NCBI GenBank assembly: GCA_964581895.1
Contig: CAZOPR010000001.1
Location: 186,001 to 250,000, forward strand
Direction of reading: 5' to 3'
Origin: Exilispira sp964581895
Lineage (GTDB): Bacteria; Spirochaetota; JAAYUW01
Length of the DNA stretch: 64,000 bases
In this document: one piece after another, positions 63,423 to 64,000 of the stretch
Position numbering within the stretch: the first letter of the stretch is position 1
Layout: every line of letters begins with the position of its first letter
The notes under the pieces: model-generated
What the model was told of the DNA's origin: nothing
Databases searched by the model: none
The model's input: only the letters and a program-made list of their open reading frames with translations
Translations under genes and position numbers: made by a program

Positions 63423-64000
63423 ATGAAGACCTTACAGCCATTTAAAAATATATATAACAATATCAAAAAACTTAAATTATTAGATATTGCTGAATTAAAT
63501 GAGCAGTTAAGTAATGTAAAAGATTTAATTAAAAGGAAAATTATTTCAGTAAAGGATTTAATAGAATACCTAAATGAAAAATACAATTATCCAGAAGAAA
63601 ATTATGAAAATGCAAACAAGGTATATGATAAAAACCAATTACCTAAAAACCCTGTTCTTGTTTTATCTGGAGGCGGAGCAAGAGGGATGGCTCATGCTGG
63701 AGTTTTTAAGATATTAAATGATCTTGAAATTAAACCTGTTGCCATTATTGGTACATCAATCGGAGCTATCGCAGGATCATTAATAGCAGACGGAAAAACC
63801 GCTATAGATTTATATAACATTATGTACGCAAATGAAAAATTTTTTAAATTCTTAAAATGGTCAAATCCAGTTATTCGAAAAAAAGTAAAAGAAAAAACTA
63901 TGAGTTTTTTAAGAAAGAATCTAACTAATTATGAATTTGAAAAACTAAAAATACCTTTATATGTAAATACAGCGGATTTAAAAACCTGCCAGCGAGTCAT
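63423..64000 (+). CDS. Patatin-like phospholipase (3' end outside window)
   Basis: The gene starts at ATG 63423 behind GAAGGA and runs open to the window end (192 codons). Patatin-like features are complete so far: the oxyanion-hole glycines in SGGGARGMAHAGV and the nucleophile elbow GTSIG (Ser in GxSxG). The catalytic Asp would lie beyond the edge. The N-terminal ~75 residues are a charged helical extension. Such enzymes hydrolyse lipids; a self-regulated RssA-like role is possible. Confidence 0.9.
   Translation, partial: MKTLQPFKNIYNNIKKLKLLDIAELNEQLSNVKDLIKRKIISVKDLIEYLNEKYNYPEENYENANKVYDKNQLPKNPVLVLSGGGARGMAHAGVFKILNDLEIKPVAIIGTSIGAIAGSLIADGKTAIDLYNIMYANEKFFKFLKWSNPVIRKKVKEKTMSFLRKNLTNYEFEKLKIPLYVNTADLKTCQRV

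Noticed and set aside
1..64000. CRISPR arrays, insertion sequences, prophage
   Set aside because: No regularly spaced repeats, transposase or phage structural genes were seen; the repeats found are short tandem types.

Overview
The window is a contiguous stretch of chromosome from an AT-rich (G+C below about 30% by eye), diderm, probably anaerobic and fermentative bacterium. An outer membrane is implied by a Kdo transferase (waaA), SPOR and RlpA-like envelope proteins, a SurA-like chaperone and several lipoproteins. MurE carries the DNPR motif typical of meso-diaminopimelate-adding enzymes. Anaerobic amino-acid metabolism is suggested by lysine 2,3-aminomutase, a fused glutamate formiminotransferase/cyclodeaminase, a phosphate butyryltransferase-type enzyme and a 2[4Fe-4S] ferredoxin. 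A spirochaete-like or other deep-branching thermophilic lineage is possible, but the sequence alone does not settle it. I saw no phage, insertion sequence or CRISPR array; gene density is very high and many genes overlap by a few bases.

Layout. 1-8.1 kb is a reduced division/cell-wall cluster: mraZ (cut by the window edge), rsmH, ftsL, murE, ftsW, ftsQ, ftsA, ftsZ. The usual ftsI, mraY, murF, murD, murG and murC are absent, although murG turns up alone at 18.6 kb. 8.1-18.6 kb holds a radical-SAM enzyme overlapping ftsZ, a hybrid-less histidine kinase, ispG, murI, a SurA-like chaperone, nusB, a TPR membrane protein, bactofilin and map. 19.9-22.7 kb has an apparently inactive transglutaminase-fold protein and kamA. 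22.7-30.0 kb is a four-gene minus-strand glycogen operon (debranching enzyme, GT4/GT5 synthase, GH57-like protein, glucan phosphorylase). 30.1-39.5 kb carries HIT, Usp, smpB, a HAD phosphatase, a TPR protein, a class III cyclase/ATPase, gpmI and a small lipoprotein gene split by an in-frame TAG.

40-45.9 kb contains tRNA-Val, a DksA-type zinc finger protein, a type-4 UDG, priA, waaA and an RlpA/SPOR protein. 45.9-53.7 kb mixes a phosphodiesterase, a solute-binding-like protein, a Gfo/Idh/MocA dehydrogenase, asd, ptb, two secreted proteins (one a lipoprotein) and a NeuB-type synthase. 53.8-64 kb holds ferredoxin, the formiminotransferase/cyclodeaminase, tRNA-Asn, a diguanylate cyclase, gapdh, a lipoprotein, an asymmetric pair of ABC exporter half-transporters and a patatin-like phospholipase cut by the window end.

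Most of the window is housekeeping. The points that stand out are rsmH, which seems to start at ATT behind a perfect Shine-Dalgarno; the lipoprotein interrupted by TAG yet keeping its promoter, palindrome and terminator; three proteins whose folds are clear but whose catalytic residues are missing (GH57-like, transglutaminase-like, RlpA-like); a possibly leaderless murI transcript; and a tRNA-Val apparently cotranscribed with a small cysteine-containing protein. I did not find a convincing new multi-gene system.
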